Assembly: GCF_050948215.1 (NCBI RefSeq)
Contig: NC_135151.1
Location: 7,852,220-7,916,219 of the forward strand
DNA: 64,000 nt
Reading direction: 5' to 3'
Source: Halictus rubicundus
Lineage: Eukaryota > Arthropoda > Insecta > Hymenoptera > Halictidae
Of the stretch, positions 45,531-57,590 are shown one piece after another (position 1 is the first letter of the stretch; every line of letters begins with the position of its first letter). Both the position numbers and the translations under genes were made by a program. Under the pieces are notes generated by a model that was given only the letters and a program-made list of their open reading frames with translations, was not told where the DNA came from and ran no database searches.

Positions 45531-46904
45531 GATCGATTTCAGTGTAGGAGAGATTGTTCTCGAAGAAGTGCCAGAAATAAATGACTTTGTGTGCGGATCT
45601 TGTGCCGCAATCTGTCCAGAGTTGGCGAACGAAAAAGTGATTAAAATGAATTGTAAGAGTCTGGATCTTGTTCTCTTTCGGAGAGTGAGGTTTCCCAGGC
45701 AAATTTTTTTCGAACATCTGGTGGAAGAACCGACGAACCATCCGCGATTTGTAGTCACGCGGTGATCGTCAAACATGACACTTGTCGACGTTTTGTCGCG
45801 TGAATCTACGACCTGCCAAGAAACCCGATGACACAGTATCGGCAGCGAGCGTCGAGCAGTGACTCGTTCTCTCGCTATATGCGAGCCATTATTTTTAATT
45901 CGACTACCGCGTTGATGAAAACAATCGGTGCAGAACAATTGGTAAACATCCTATTCCGCGTGGGTAAATAGTCGAGGCCCGTTAACAACGTTCATTATTC
46001 GCGCCGTGGTGATTAAACCGAATACATTCAAATATTCTCTGGGTCGCTGACGCGATTACCGAACCTGTTCGTTGAAACGGTGCTCTGAAACATCACTTGA
46101 CACTGTTTTCCTAACAAATTGAACGTTTGATTCCGTGGAAATCTAGTACTTCCACGGAATGTATAATAATAGTCGCTACTTTGTTCAAAATCACGCGCCA
46201 TTTTCTTCGAATGAAATGTCAAAATAGTGTACATGTAGACGGGATTGTTAGTAGGAAGGGGATCCTATTAACATTAATTTTCCGAGCCAAACATCACATC
46301 TGACGGGTACTAAATATAACATCGTCGATGTGTCAGTGAATAATAAACGTAAAGTGAAATTGTATTGTAGAGTCAGGATGAAGGCGATAATTGACACGAA
46401 CAGTTATTTCACGTGTAACCCCTAGGAATTGTTAATACAAGAATCAAGACTTCAATTTAACAAAAATTACATAAAGGGTCTCTGATATCTGACTCTTTAA
46501 ATTGTTTGTTGCTTAAAGATCTGGATAAATAAGCATAGCAACGCAATTAGCTAACGGTGTAGGATACAAAGTTCACTATTGAACAATAATCGTAGTCTAT
46601 AGCATAAGCACTTACGACACAGCACTGGTCATCGTCGTCCACCAATGACACAAATACGATACCGTCGTATAATCGTGTTACACAATACGACCACATATTC
46701 ATACCAGACAAATTTCCCTATTCCATAAACGACGTGACGTAAAACCAGACCTAGAGTATCCAAATTGTCAGTTCATTACTCAATTTCTAATTAAATCAAT
46801 TGAATAGCTGTTGTATTGGGAACAAAAGGAAGACCACTGTATCAATAGCTATCTAACAACACAAGAAGCGGGCATCAGAATCAGATAGCATTCTCCAGTC
46901 TTTT
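45531..46904. other. non-coding stretch, nothing recognised
   Basis: No exon, RNA gene or repeat is supported. Confidence 0.45.
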
Positions 46905-47094
46905 TTTTTATGATTTTTATGCAAAATAAAAATTGTCTGAATCAACTGTAAGATACAGCCGCATATATTTATTTTTTTAATAATTTAAATGATTTGAAAA
47001 TAATATAACAGTATTTTTACATTCTTTAAATGTTTTTACTATCTTTCATTTGACCTACTCATTTTTGTCATGAATGCATCAAATCCTCAGTCTA
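46905..47094. mobile_element. hAT-like MITE, left end decayed
   Basis: The left half has GATTTTTATGCAAAATAAAA, typical of the TAGACTGCGGAT family. The right end is CATTTTTGTCATGAATGCAT followed by CCTCAGTCTA. The left terminus itself is not intact, so no target duplication could be read. Confidence 0.7.
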
Positions 47095-47238
47095 CTAATA
47101 AGTTTTATTGACTAATACGAGAAATTCAGGAGTGCAACAACGTTATCTTTGCTGAACCCTAAACCCTCAAAATCTCATAATTAGCCCTCGAACTCATGCG
47201 AGGTGCAGGACTCTGTCGGAGACATTTTTGAGTCACAC

Positions 47239-47452
47239 CGATATTTCACTACTACAGTTTTAGTCCGATATTTCACTACTACAATTTTAATCCGATATAA
47301 GACGATGGCTCGGGACCGACTTCCGTCGTATTTCGGATGAGGGTACCTATGTGCGAGAGACTCGATGCAGCAGCAAATTATAATTCAGAGATGTCTCTTG
47401 TTTGAAAATGATAGAATATGACATACCCTCTCGTTCTGGCACTAAGCGGTGT
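47239..47452. repeat. dispersed repeat copy plus 31-bp direct duplication
   Basis: CGATATTTCACTACTACA occurs twice (near 47239 and 47269). From 47292 the sequence CGATATAAGACGATGGCTCG, and later ATACCCTCTCGTTCTGGCAC, match the copy at 37046-37189. Confidence 0.7.
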
Positions 47453-50159
47453 CGAGCGAACAACTGCAAAAGAAGAAGAGGGGATAGCGATTTTCTTTTT
47501 TCGAAAAAAAAGCGTCGTCCTATATTGCAATAAAATTGTACACATTCACGGCCGCTCGAGCTTATCCGCACCGCTACCGCGACGGGTCACGAATGACTCC
47601 GGCATAGTAGAAGAATTACTTAATTCCTTACGAAATATGTTAAGGAAGGAAAAACTCAGATACTAACCATTCACCGGTTAGAGCACACTTTTAATGAAGA
47701 CACAAAGGACAAAGAACATTTACATAAAGATAAGAATGACACGGACGCGATATGAGAAAGCAAGAAGAAAAACTCGACGCCGAAACAACAGACGCGCAGC
47801 TCCAGCATAAATATATATATTTATATGTTTTCATGGTATATGGAACATATGGCCTAACAAAATACAACCGTTACATTTCATCTAAGCAGTGTCTTCGCAA
47901 GGTGCAATATTTTTGTTGTCAAATAAGATCATATTTGATCATATTCGTGTTTTAGTCGGCCCTGTCACTTTCACGCACACCAACCAAGTAACCCAGGCTT
48001 AATCAACGGCGCTCTTCGCCCCGTGTACAATATCTCAGTTGTAATTAATCGCAGGAGCGTGGACAAATCGGCCGGAGGCGGCGTTACGATCACCGTACCT
48101 GCCAAAATCTTCATTAGCAACCAGCCAATTAGCTCCGGGGGGCGCGCCTCGCTGATTTACAACGCGGGCTAATAGAAGAATAAAAAATCATCTATAACTC
48201 TTACGTTAGAGCAGGCTCTCTCGCTTGCTGTTTCGTTATTTATACGGACCACGATATTCCGCCGATTGCGATTCGTCTCGCGCGCGCGGACAGGTTGACG
48301 ATTCGGCTGTTATGTTCGCGCGGCACCTCTGCCAAGATATTAGCCGCGCTGCCAGTTTATACGATAACGCGTGGCGTACCACGGGTTTACAGAACGTTTA
48401 TACCGCGATTATAGAACGCTATTTCTACAGTCCCATTATAATTAGACCGACGCAACGCCGAACGTGCACGTTTAAAGGTAATATCCCGAGGATAACAATA
48501 TGTCGCGATCGGTTGCTCTTGGCGCACGATGGCGTGTAGAAGTTAGCGATTATTGTGCAGAGATGGTTTAAATTGTTTTTTTTTTTCAAAAATTCTTTCC
48601 AAAAGTGATTTTTAATAAGATTGTCCAACGTGAAAATTCTCGCCTGACTTTTAATCTTCTAACTTGATCTGCGATTTCTTTCGCAGCGTCTTTCACAGCC
48701 GATTAGAACCTTCTTTCTGTAACAATTTCTTGCGAAGAGGAGAACATTTGTATTTATTGCGTGCCTAGATTTATTGTGATGGTCAAATGTCAATATTAAA
48801 AAAGAATTCTGTTTAGACGGGAAAGAAATAAATAATATTCGTATTTTGCAAATTCTCTTCGGACAACGAGTTTGACATGATACTATAGGGCTTAAAAAAG
48901 GGTTAAAATATTTATGATTGCTTAGAAAGAGTGAATCAATAATTATCTGATAAGAGAGAAGAGTTTCTGCTATAGTACCCCTTAACTACAGTATAACTTA
49001 TTTGTTACCTTAATTTTGTTTCCTCTACTGGCTCAGGAGTGATTTACTCGAATCCCCATTTACGAAGCGTAAATGTTTCTTATTATGAAGAAGTCATCAA
49101 CCGAACAAAGGAAGAATTCCTTCGTAATGATTATTGGAGTAAGAAGATACAAAAGATAAGTTAGTCTGTCCACGGGAAGGATCCTATTCATTTATTCAGC
49201 GTGTTAGTTGTTCCTCAGCATCGTCAGTATTTTGAAACGAAACTAATAAACGCCATCCGAAACAAGCTGGAGCATGGAAGTTCCATGAAATCCAAAAACG
49301 AACACGTGACACCGGCATCGAACGGTGGTTCTCGGGATTTTGAACGGGCGCTCACCTACCAAAGAAGAGAGTTTCCTCGAACAAAGGATCTGAATCAGTA
49401 TGTCCCGTGGAACCAGCTGTGCCGCTCGTAGGAAACGAGATGCGACACGTACCGGATGAGACACATTCCGAAAATTAAAAAAGCCGCGATCCACCTTTTT
49501 GTTCGCTTTCCGCGAAAATGTAACGAGCTCCCCAAAAGAAACTGTCTTTCTTCTGGACCGTTCGAAGTCACGGGAGCAAGTTAATTATATTACTTAGAAT
49601 TCAGGTTGTTCTTACATCTTCGTCCTAAAATTAGAGAAAGTATGAATTCAATTGACGTGCTATAAACTTGTTCGCGATCTAAAAGATCAAGTATCAAATC
49701 AATTAGCTTCCGGCACGCGGGCGCTCGGGGAAAAAATTATAACTTCTACGCTAATCAATTTTTGACATATGTAAGTACCCTAATACTTGTTTAAAGAGAA
49801 TACAAAGATGCATTGATTCGCATAAAAAAAAATTATATTATTTCATAGCAAAAATTGTAGTCACCTTTATTTTTTATTGAATAAAAACTTCCATGCAAAT
49901 TTTCATTAACATAATTTGCTTTTAGCTGAATACTGAGTTACTTTTGTTGGAAACATTTTTACAATGTATTATCTAATAATAAAAAATTAAAGATCGGACA
50001 AAAAAAGTTTTATTGTAAATCTATGTAAGAAATAACACAAATACATTCCACAAACTAAAACTAGTTGATTAGTATGTTTAAGTGTTTAATATTGCGTTCG
50101 TTGCGGCCCGCGCGTAGCCATAGGTTTCCACTTTTGTTGTGGGTTGCTCATAGACGACA
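47453..50159. other. non-coding stretch, nothing recognised
   Basis: Mixed AT-rich and moderately GC-rich DNA (48000-48540). Open frames here lack splice sites or recognisable content. Confidence 0.45.
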
Positions 50160-50440
50160 ATGAAGTCCAAGAAAAATGGCGCCACATGTAGATCTCTACA
50201 CTCGTCTCCGTCTGTGTTTCTTAAATTCACCAGAGATAATTAACTACATTTTCAAGAGCGTCGAGCGAAGAATTTCATTCCTCCTAGCAGTAACAAAATC
50301 ATGCAAGGAGCGGTCGTCAGAACGACGTTAACGGCCAAGAAAAATGGCGTCATCCGTAAAGTTCCATTTCTGTGCCAGCCCGTTGTTCCTTAAATCCAAC
50401 AGGAACAATCGAGCAGATTCTCAGGAGACTGGAACGAGGG
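50160..50440. repeat. diverged tandem duplication, about 169 bp
   Basis: CCAAGAAAAATGGCG occurs near 50167 and 50336. TTCTTAAATTCACCAGAGAT near 50219 pairs with TTCCTTAAATCCAACAGGAA near 50388. Both intervals give the same offset. Confidence 0.7.
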
Positions 50441-52083
50441 ATTTATTTATTCTTTACTGTTGGCGACGATAAAACTATCAGTGGAGGAGACGGTGGATGT
50501 GGAACGATGGGAAGAAGAAAAAAGGGCTTACCTCGGGACCGTAATTTTGCGCTTTGTACGGTCGTCTTGGGCGAGGTCTGCATCTTGTTCCGCGAAACTC
50601 GCACGCGAATTCACGTCCCCCCTCCCTGTCCCCCTTCGCGTGCCGCGAATTATTTTCGCCGGATTCGCAACGTGCGCCGCCCCGAAAGTCAAAACACGGG
50701 GGGCCACTCTATATCAAACGTTTAATTGGGTGCTACGTCGCCTGACGGGAATGTGAACGCCGTTATAAATTTAATGAGACACGCGAGCCGCGTCCGTAAA
50801 CGCGTCCACCATCATGCCGAACGGATGATTTTTAATTTAATGCCGCCCCACGCAATTTGTTTCGGTTCGCGTGTCCGGACTTCAAACGCCCGAACCCTGC
50901 CACTTCGCGAGCCAACTTGAAGACCTTTATATTCTGTAACATTTTCTTTCTTCAACATTGATTGTAAAAATCGTTTCTGTATTTCTCTAGTTAAATGTTT
51001 CCTTTTGTGACTTCATCGAGGACAAATCGTGCGCGTAGCTTTAAGTCGACATTGTGGAAGACAGGTAGAAGATGCAGAAGATGAAATTCTGTTTCAACCG
51101 CGACGCCATTTTGCTTGGACTTCAGCTGCTCGCATGAATAATGAACACGGTGATACGATATACACGATATAATAAACTCTTGAGAATCGTTTTAATCCTC
51201 GATTCGTCCGAGGAACGACATGGCGAAGACAAAAATGATGTGTTCGGCTTCGTGCCTGCGCCCATTAACGTCGTCTTAGCAACTTTCGATATTTATTCGA
51301 ACCGTACACACTGTAGTCCCGAAAACTTTCTCCACGCCGAATAAATTGCAGCTCGCGACTTTTTATCACCGGGAACATTATTAACGTATGATCCGCTCGG
51401 TTTCATTCAGCGGAACGCATAAAATCCTCCCGCGAGATATAAAATCCTGACAAGAGAATCTGTGTTCCCGTCATCGTTTGACGTTGCAAATTTTGGCATA
51501 AAGTACGTCGGATCACCGAGGCCTTCCCGTTGGACGTAAACCGTCTGCTTCGCGTCGTTACCGACGACCGTTCCGTCAAATTAATTCGTCGTGATTCCTG
51601 TTTTCGTTTCTTTCCCCAGCTTTCTGTCTGCGAGAGTCACGGCCATAAACGTCTGGTTGCCTAACATTTGCGAAACCCTACTCCAATAATTGCTACACCA
51701 TTTTATCGCAGTTCCAGTCCTGCCGTCCATTTTCGCGCGTCGAAACGTTACATATCGGAAATCGATACGAATATTCTAAACAACGTGTTTTTAAGAATGA
51801 CTTGTTGTTAGTGGGACATTGATGAATTAAAACTTGCGTCAAACATTTAGAAACATTCAGAAACGTAGATTAATTTTGTACGAAAGCTTTGTTTTTCGTT
51901 GGACATGCTATGCTGTTCATGTTAAATACATTTTTAAAATCATAGATGTGTGTAAATTGTGTATGAATAATTTGTCTATGTTTTTGTTTAGACATTCGGA
52001 AGAAACTTTTCCTATGAACAGCTCGAATTAACAGTGAATCATATTTCTGTATGAATTTATGGTTGCTTTTATATAATATGAAA
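50441..52083. other. non-coding stretch, nothing recognised
   Basis: GC- and CpG-rich at 50560-50900, AT-rich elsewhere. Three overlapping frames at 50372-50756 reflect composition, not coding. Confidence 0.45.
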
Positions 52084-52290
52084 CAGTTGATCGAAGATTC
52101 TTAGCTTCCCAGAATAAAGCTTCCAACTTAAAAATACGAATTCTGGTGAACGAAATGACATAAAACAGTCCACTATAGACTCCTATCTTCCCGGAATGAA
52201 ATGTCTAACCTAAAAATACAATTTCTCATCTAATAAATAACACGAATCAGTTCATCAAAGATTCTTATTTTTCCAGAAGAAAAATTGGCA
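52084..52290. repeat. about 84-bp diverged tandem repeat
   Basis: Three units beginning CAGTTGATCGAAGATTCTTA, CAGTCCACTATAGACTCCTA and CAGTTCATCAAAGATTCTTA. The first two also share CTAACYTAAAAATAC-type sequence. Confidence 0.7.
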
Positions 52291-54029
52291 CGATTTCTCT
52301 AAAAATGGACAAGGTTGTCAAACCCACAGCCCAATGACAATAATTTATCGTTGAACCGTGATGCCCTGTTCGCCATTTTCTTTTTCCAGCGCATAGTTCG
52401 AGAACTTAGGCCGGAGAAAAGAAAAGGGGACACTGTCAGGGAACAGAGTCGATAAAAATCGTTGACAAGAGTCGCACTCGTAAATTCTAGGTAGGAAAGA
52501 ATTATCGCTGACGGATAAAGACCGGCAACGATCTGACCAAAAGCGTTCACGGACACGGAGTTGCTGAGGAACGTGGCGTTACCGACATCCAGTACTCGAG
52601 CTTTTCCTTTTCGGAAGTTCTGGATGGTTCGTGTGACTCAACGCGACGCCAGGAAAAAGGAAAAGAAAGGAAAAGCGTCGGGGCCAAGTCGAGTCGCCGC
52701 CTGATGAAAGAAAACGCTGACAAAGGAACTGCGGTGGATTAACTTTCGCATTATTTTCCACTGGCGAACACAGGTATTAAAGTTAATGAAATTTTCCAGA
52801 GCTGGCAGGACCACGGAGAAATATTCCACGTTGTTCACAACTTGCCGGAATTTTTGTACAATTTTTTAAAAAGTTTAATTCATCGTTTGCACAAGCCTGT
52901 TCGTAGATATTCGAACGCCCGTTAGTTTAACCCACTGTAATCATTTTTTGAGTCTGAATCAAATCTGCACAGCTTGTAAAGGGTTTGATAAATATATGTG
53001 AAATGTGATTGGACTGCAAAATTGTTGTAAATGAATTTTTTAGTCAGAAAGAAGTGGTGGAACGATGACACGTTGAAAGAACAAAAATATTTTTACAAAT
53101 TGGGTATAATGTGATTTAAAAGTTTGAGGTTATTGTAAAGAATTGATGAAGAATTATGATGTTCAGTGGATAGGTTGTAAACTATACTAGCTTTTTAACA
53201 TTCTATTGGCAAGAATACTAAAGAAGCTTCTAAGAGACGCCTAGACGCTATAATATCTGTACAATGATCAATTTAAACAGTAAAATTGTAGTTTATTATC
53301 TATATTCTGTACGATTGACACTTTAACCACACAAATTCTTCATAGTCTTTTTCTTTGAGCAGAAATGTTCGTGCTAATCATTTCAACAAATGTCATAAAT
53401 CGTCTGTGAAAAAGATCAAAACCTATGATTTACGTTGATACCGATAAATGTGGTCGAAAATACGCAAACATTGAGAACTATCGTGTCTGTTGCACAGACA
53501 CAGCAGGTGTCCTAATGACCAATGCTCTATGAAAGGGCGTGTATTATAAATTTGTTGGGTAAACAATCTTTCCGTAGATTAGGAATAATTTACCGACGTA
53601 ACGGTTGTGCAAATTCAGAAACGAAGCAGATGATTCAGGTCAGACAGACAGAAGATGGCCGTCTCTACCCCGAAACGGACCACTGAGAATGGCGTTCCAA
53701 GTATGAGGACATCGTTAACCGACCGTGACGCATCTTCCAGAAATCCGTGCATTCGGAAAACTAAAATCGTATGGGGACAAGACAAATAGGCCGACGTCGC
53801 TCGGCTAGGAAACGGGTAGGAACTCCGTCGAAATAGCAACGGGACCATTAATGTTCATTAGCACCTCTTGGCGTCGTCTCCTGGGCGATTTAACAATGTT
53901 ATAGCAAACGGGAAATCCGTAATGCGGATAAACGATCGGGAATGCCGTGATCGAAGTGATCGATAAATCGAAATACGAATTCGGCTCTTTCACTTTGGTA
54001 AGAAACTACTTTATTCTACGTCTTTGAAA
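52291..54029. other. non-coding stretch, nothing recognised
   Basis: AT-rich DNA without recognised features. Confidence 0.45.
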
Positions 54030-54830
54030 ATGATTTTACATATTCATGTTTGATTTTAAGAACGATTTTACAAATATGTCATTCTTGTATGGGAGATTAA
54101 CATGTCTATACATTCGAATTGGTTAGAAAGCATTTCTAACAACGATTTTACAAATATGTCATTCCTGTGTGAACGAGCTCAACGTCATATTTTAATGCAT
54201 AAGGTCTCTTAAATTAATTACAAGGCAATTTTGGAAACGATTTTATAAATACTTAACTTCGTACATTAATTGTTAGAAGAAGACATAGAAGAAAGCATGA
54301 TATCAGTACGTAGTCTAATTATGATAGTGTTCGAATCAGCACAGCGAAAAACAATTATCATTGAACACTGTAGATGTTCCAAACTACCTAACGTTCCACC
54401 ATTCTGAAAATGTTTGAGAAAGAAAAAGAAGACAATAAAGAGACCACGATTTCAGAAATGAGTAGTATAATTTATATAGTGTTTAGGTCAGCACAGCAAA
54501 GAATAATTAATCTTCAAAAGCGTGGAGATTATTCTTGACTCAACCAGAACAGAGTCCCTAACGGAATCCGCGCCCCACCATCCTGAAGATATTCCTCGAA
54601 AAAGGAGAACATTGTCGTGAACAACTCACTAGTCAAATCATTACAGTATTCAAATGAACACAGCAGAGAGCAATTAACATCAAACACCATAAATCACGCT
54701 CAACCCAATCAGACCAAAGTCCCCAAGATAACCAACGTTACACCACCCTGAAAATACTCCAAGAAGACGCAGAAGATCCATGGTTTCGAAAGCAAGCTAT
54801 CAGTAGTCTAATTATTATGAAATCGTGCAG
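54030..54830. repeat. diverged tandem arrays, about 78 bp then about 172 bp
   Basis: AACGATTTTACAAATATGTC is duplicated near 54061 and 54139. From about 54245, longer units carry TCAGCACAGCRAARAAYAAT and CCACCATYCTGAARATRTT. The latter sits near 54397, 54574 and 54742, giving spacings of about 177 and 168. Confidence 0.7.
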
Positions 54831-54906
54831 GCAAATTGTCTTGACGTTGGTAGTCGGTGTTCGACGTTGAGGAAGAGGTTCCTGAAAAATCGTGACGGTT
54901 CTTAAA

Positions 54907-54938
54907 AAGAAGAAGAAGAAGAAGAAGAAGAAGAAGAC
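54907..54938. repeat. (AGA)n microsatellite
   Basis: About ten AGA triplets. Confidence 0.95.
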
Positions 54939-54939
54939 A

Positions 54940-57290
54940 AACCGAACGGCGATGATTATCAGACACGGGGGAAACGAAACGAGGAAGTGTCCGGCGACGA
55001 AATCGGAACCGCCGGGGTGCCGTTTCTTCAGCATCGACCTCGAGGCGTATCCCATTGGCTGACTGTCGAACACACCAGCTCTCGAGGAGAGTCGGTGTTC
55101 GTTTCTTCGTCGACGAACAACGACGTCACGGTTCTATTCCTGGCCGTGTAGACGCAGCGATATCTTTAGAGCAACCGGTACGGTACAGTCCGTTTCCGAG
55201 CTTTTCTTCCCTGCGGGACGGGAAAATCGTTGCCAGCAGCGGCCGAGAGACGACAAAGATGATTCGCTTTCGACACCAAATTCGACGTCCCGTAACGTCA
55301 TCGTTTCGCGAGAGTTCAGACGCGCGACATCTGTCGCATCATCCGATTTGGACGAATTCACTTTGACGCCTTGTTTTACGGGCCCTCGGATCAGTGAAGA
55401 CCTCTCTTCGTCTCTGTCTCCTCTATCCCGCTGTCTCTGTCTCTCGGCTACTTGCGGACCGTGTTGAACAGGTTCCATCTTCCGGCGTGGTTCACGCGAT
55501 CGACCAAGTTTCCATTCAGACGAACGCTCGCGATTTGCTAAGTTTGCATAAACAGAGGGACAAAGGATGAGAGAATTAACAGGTGTAGAAAAAGGTAATC
55601 TTTCGATATTGATGGACTGGATCATATTGTAAGTCCTTGGGCAGTAGCCCAAGAGCTAACAAGCTCCTAAGAGCTTGTCTAGATCAATGAGTAACAATTT
55701 TGTGAACTTTCAGGGCACACCAATTTTTTGGAAGTTATACAAATTCAAGATTTAATGGAGCTCAGCCTTTGCAGTTGACGATTAGCAGTTATGGCGGGAT
55801 TCTTGCAAATCTTTACTCACCAATTTTATTTTACATATCTTCGAACATACTTCGTTTAGATCAACACAGATCTTATCGAACCTAATATAAATAGCTCATG
55901 ATACGAGTTGGCTACTAGAAAATTAGAAAAGAAGGTGGAACGTTTGTAACTCTGGGTCAAAATCGACCCAAGTCCCGCCATTTTAGAGTTAAACTAGCTT
56001 CCTCGTATAATATTTTGGATTTATTATAAACTTTAACAAAGAAAGGAAGAGTTTGGTTAGTGTATCATTCTTGAAATATTGTTGAAAGTATATAGTATAA
56101 CGATAAACTAGTCTGTTTTGTTGGTAACATTTATCTTTACATACACATGCATATGTTCTTGAACTCGCGACCACTGTATACAAATGCGATACGACGTTGT
56201 TGATCCGACTAGTTGTTAGCGAAACTATTTATCCGAGCAACAAGATTATATTTAGCCCACTCGTTACAAAATATGATAAATTGTTGCATCTCTAGTCTAC
56301 GATGTTTTAAAGTAATGATTTATCGTTGCTTATTCGTCAAGAATGGCTTTGAAGAATCGTTTCTCTGAATGAACACGGGAAGTTGGTCAGCCTCTCTCTC
56401 TCTCTCTCTCTCTCTGGGATTATTATTGTTAACATTTGTGCAACATCACTTACAAATCGCCTTATATCGGAATAAAACTGTATTAGTGAGACATCGCCGT
56501 GGGTCAGAATTGACTCCGGCATAGGTCTAGACGTCGTCAGGAGTCCGAAGGTTAACACGTGGAAATGTGTCAATTCGCTGCTAAATGGTGCCTACACAAT
56601 ATCCATCTGTCAGTGCTTGCTCTGATAGCAATTTTTATTTCCGTCATTCTCAAAAGCGTGGAACATTTAGGAAGTAACAGGAATCCGGTAAACACCAACA
56701 TGGAAAATTCAATCAATCATCTTTTAGAAAATGGACAGTTAAATGTTAGGACTTACGACCACGCGTCGCGAGTACCATTGCAGTAAAGTTGTGCAATAAA
56801 GAGCACTGTTTCTCGTCGTTCCTCGTCGCCGTTGTTTGACGGGAAGTTGACGGTGGGCTGTTCGAAAGTTTATTGAGAACCCGAATGGGCGAAGACACCA
56901 CGGATTCCGGAAGCTCGGAGTGACCGAACTCTCGAACCCCGATGTATCTCTAAATAAAGCGTGCACGACTGCTCCGGTGTACTGTCGATTGCAGTCGGTG
57001 GCCTGTGTCTAGTTCTCCACATTGAACTATCTGTTGGTCTTGGATCCGAGCCAATCACCGATGAAAAAGTAGGGGGGGGGTGAGAAGAAGATTGATGCCG
57101 TGCAACCGACTGAAACGAATCGTTCCGAACGCGCAAAATTAAGTCGGTTTACATGCGAATTCTATGCAAAGTACTAATATTACGCGGGCCGAAATAGTAG
57201 CGTAACCCCGACCGGCTAAATGCACGGATAGAAACAGCGAGGATAGCGATCTGCACGTTTCTGTGAATCGAACACGTGTCGAACAATTAT
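54940..57290. other. non-coding stretch with two doubtful open frames
   Basis: A 172-codon minus-strand frame (55652-55134) and a 74-codon plus-strand frame from the ATG at 56565 with one hydrophobic segment (LSVLALIAIFISVIL) are present. Neither has matching splice sites or recognisable content. A short palindrome GGGTCAAAATCGACCC lies at 55953-55968. Confidence 0.4.
56392..56416. repeat. (CT)n microsatellite
   Basis: Uninterrupted CT dinucleotide run. Confidence 0.95.
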
Positions 57291-57293
57291 TTT

Positions 57294-57590
57294 GGTTAAA
57301 ATTTACTTCAGGGAACCAGACATTTTTTACTTCTTTTATGCAATCCCGTAGATTTTGGCGAGAATATGCCGAAAATCCAAACTTTAATGTTAGGAATTCA
57401 CTGATTCGAAAGTTATGCGTGTTTAAAGTTGAGCGATTGTCAAGATCGCTTAAAATCGGTCAACTTTAAACACGCATAACCAGTGAATTCCTAACATTAA
57501 AGTTTGGATTTTCGGCATTTTCTCGCCAAAATCTACGGGATTACATAAAAAAAGTAAAAAATTTCTGGTTTCCTGAAGTAGAGTTTAGCC
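57294..57590. repeat. 297-bp near-perfect palindrome
   Basis: The two halves pair around a centre near 57441. The left half includes GGAATTCACTGATTCGAAAG and AGTTATGCGTGTTTAAAGTT. The right half carries the reverse complements CAACTTTAAACACGCATAAC and CAGTGAATTCCTAACATTAA. A few substitutions and one small indel separate the arms. A diverged half-copy is at 62148-62270, so this is a repeat family and probably a foldback transposon. Confidence 0.93.

Noticed and set aside
48225..48539. 104-codon plus-strand frame in GC-richer DNA
   Set aside because: Arginine/tyrosine-rich chance composition with no splice or homology evidence.
55134..55652. 172-codon minus-strand frame with an ATG in good context
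   Set aside because: No convincing splice donor, no recognisable motif, and an arginine-rich composition expected from CpG-rich DNA.
56565..56786. small ORF with a hydrophobic segment
   Set aside because: A single short frame with no homologue recognised and no splice context; chance cannot be excluded.
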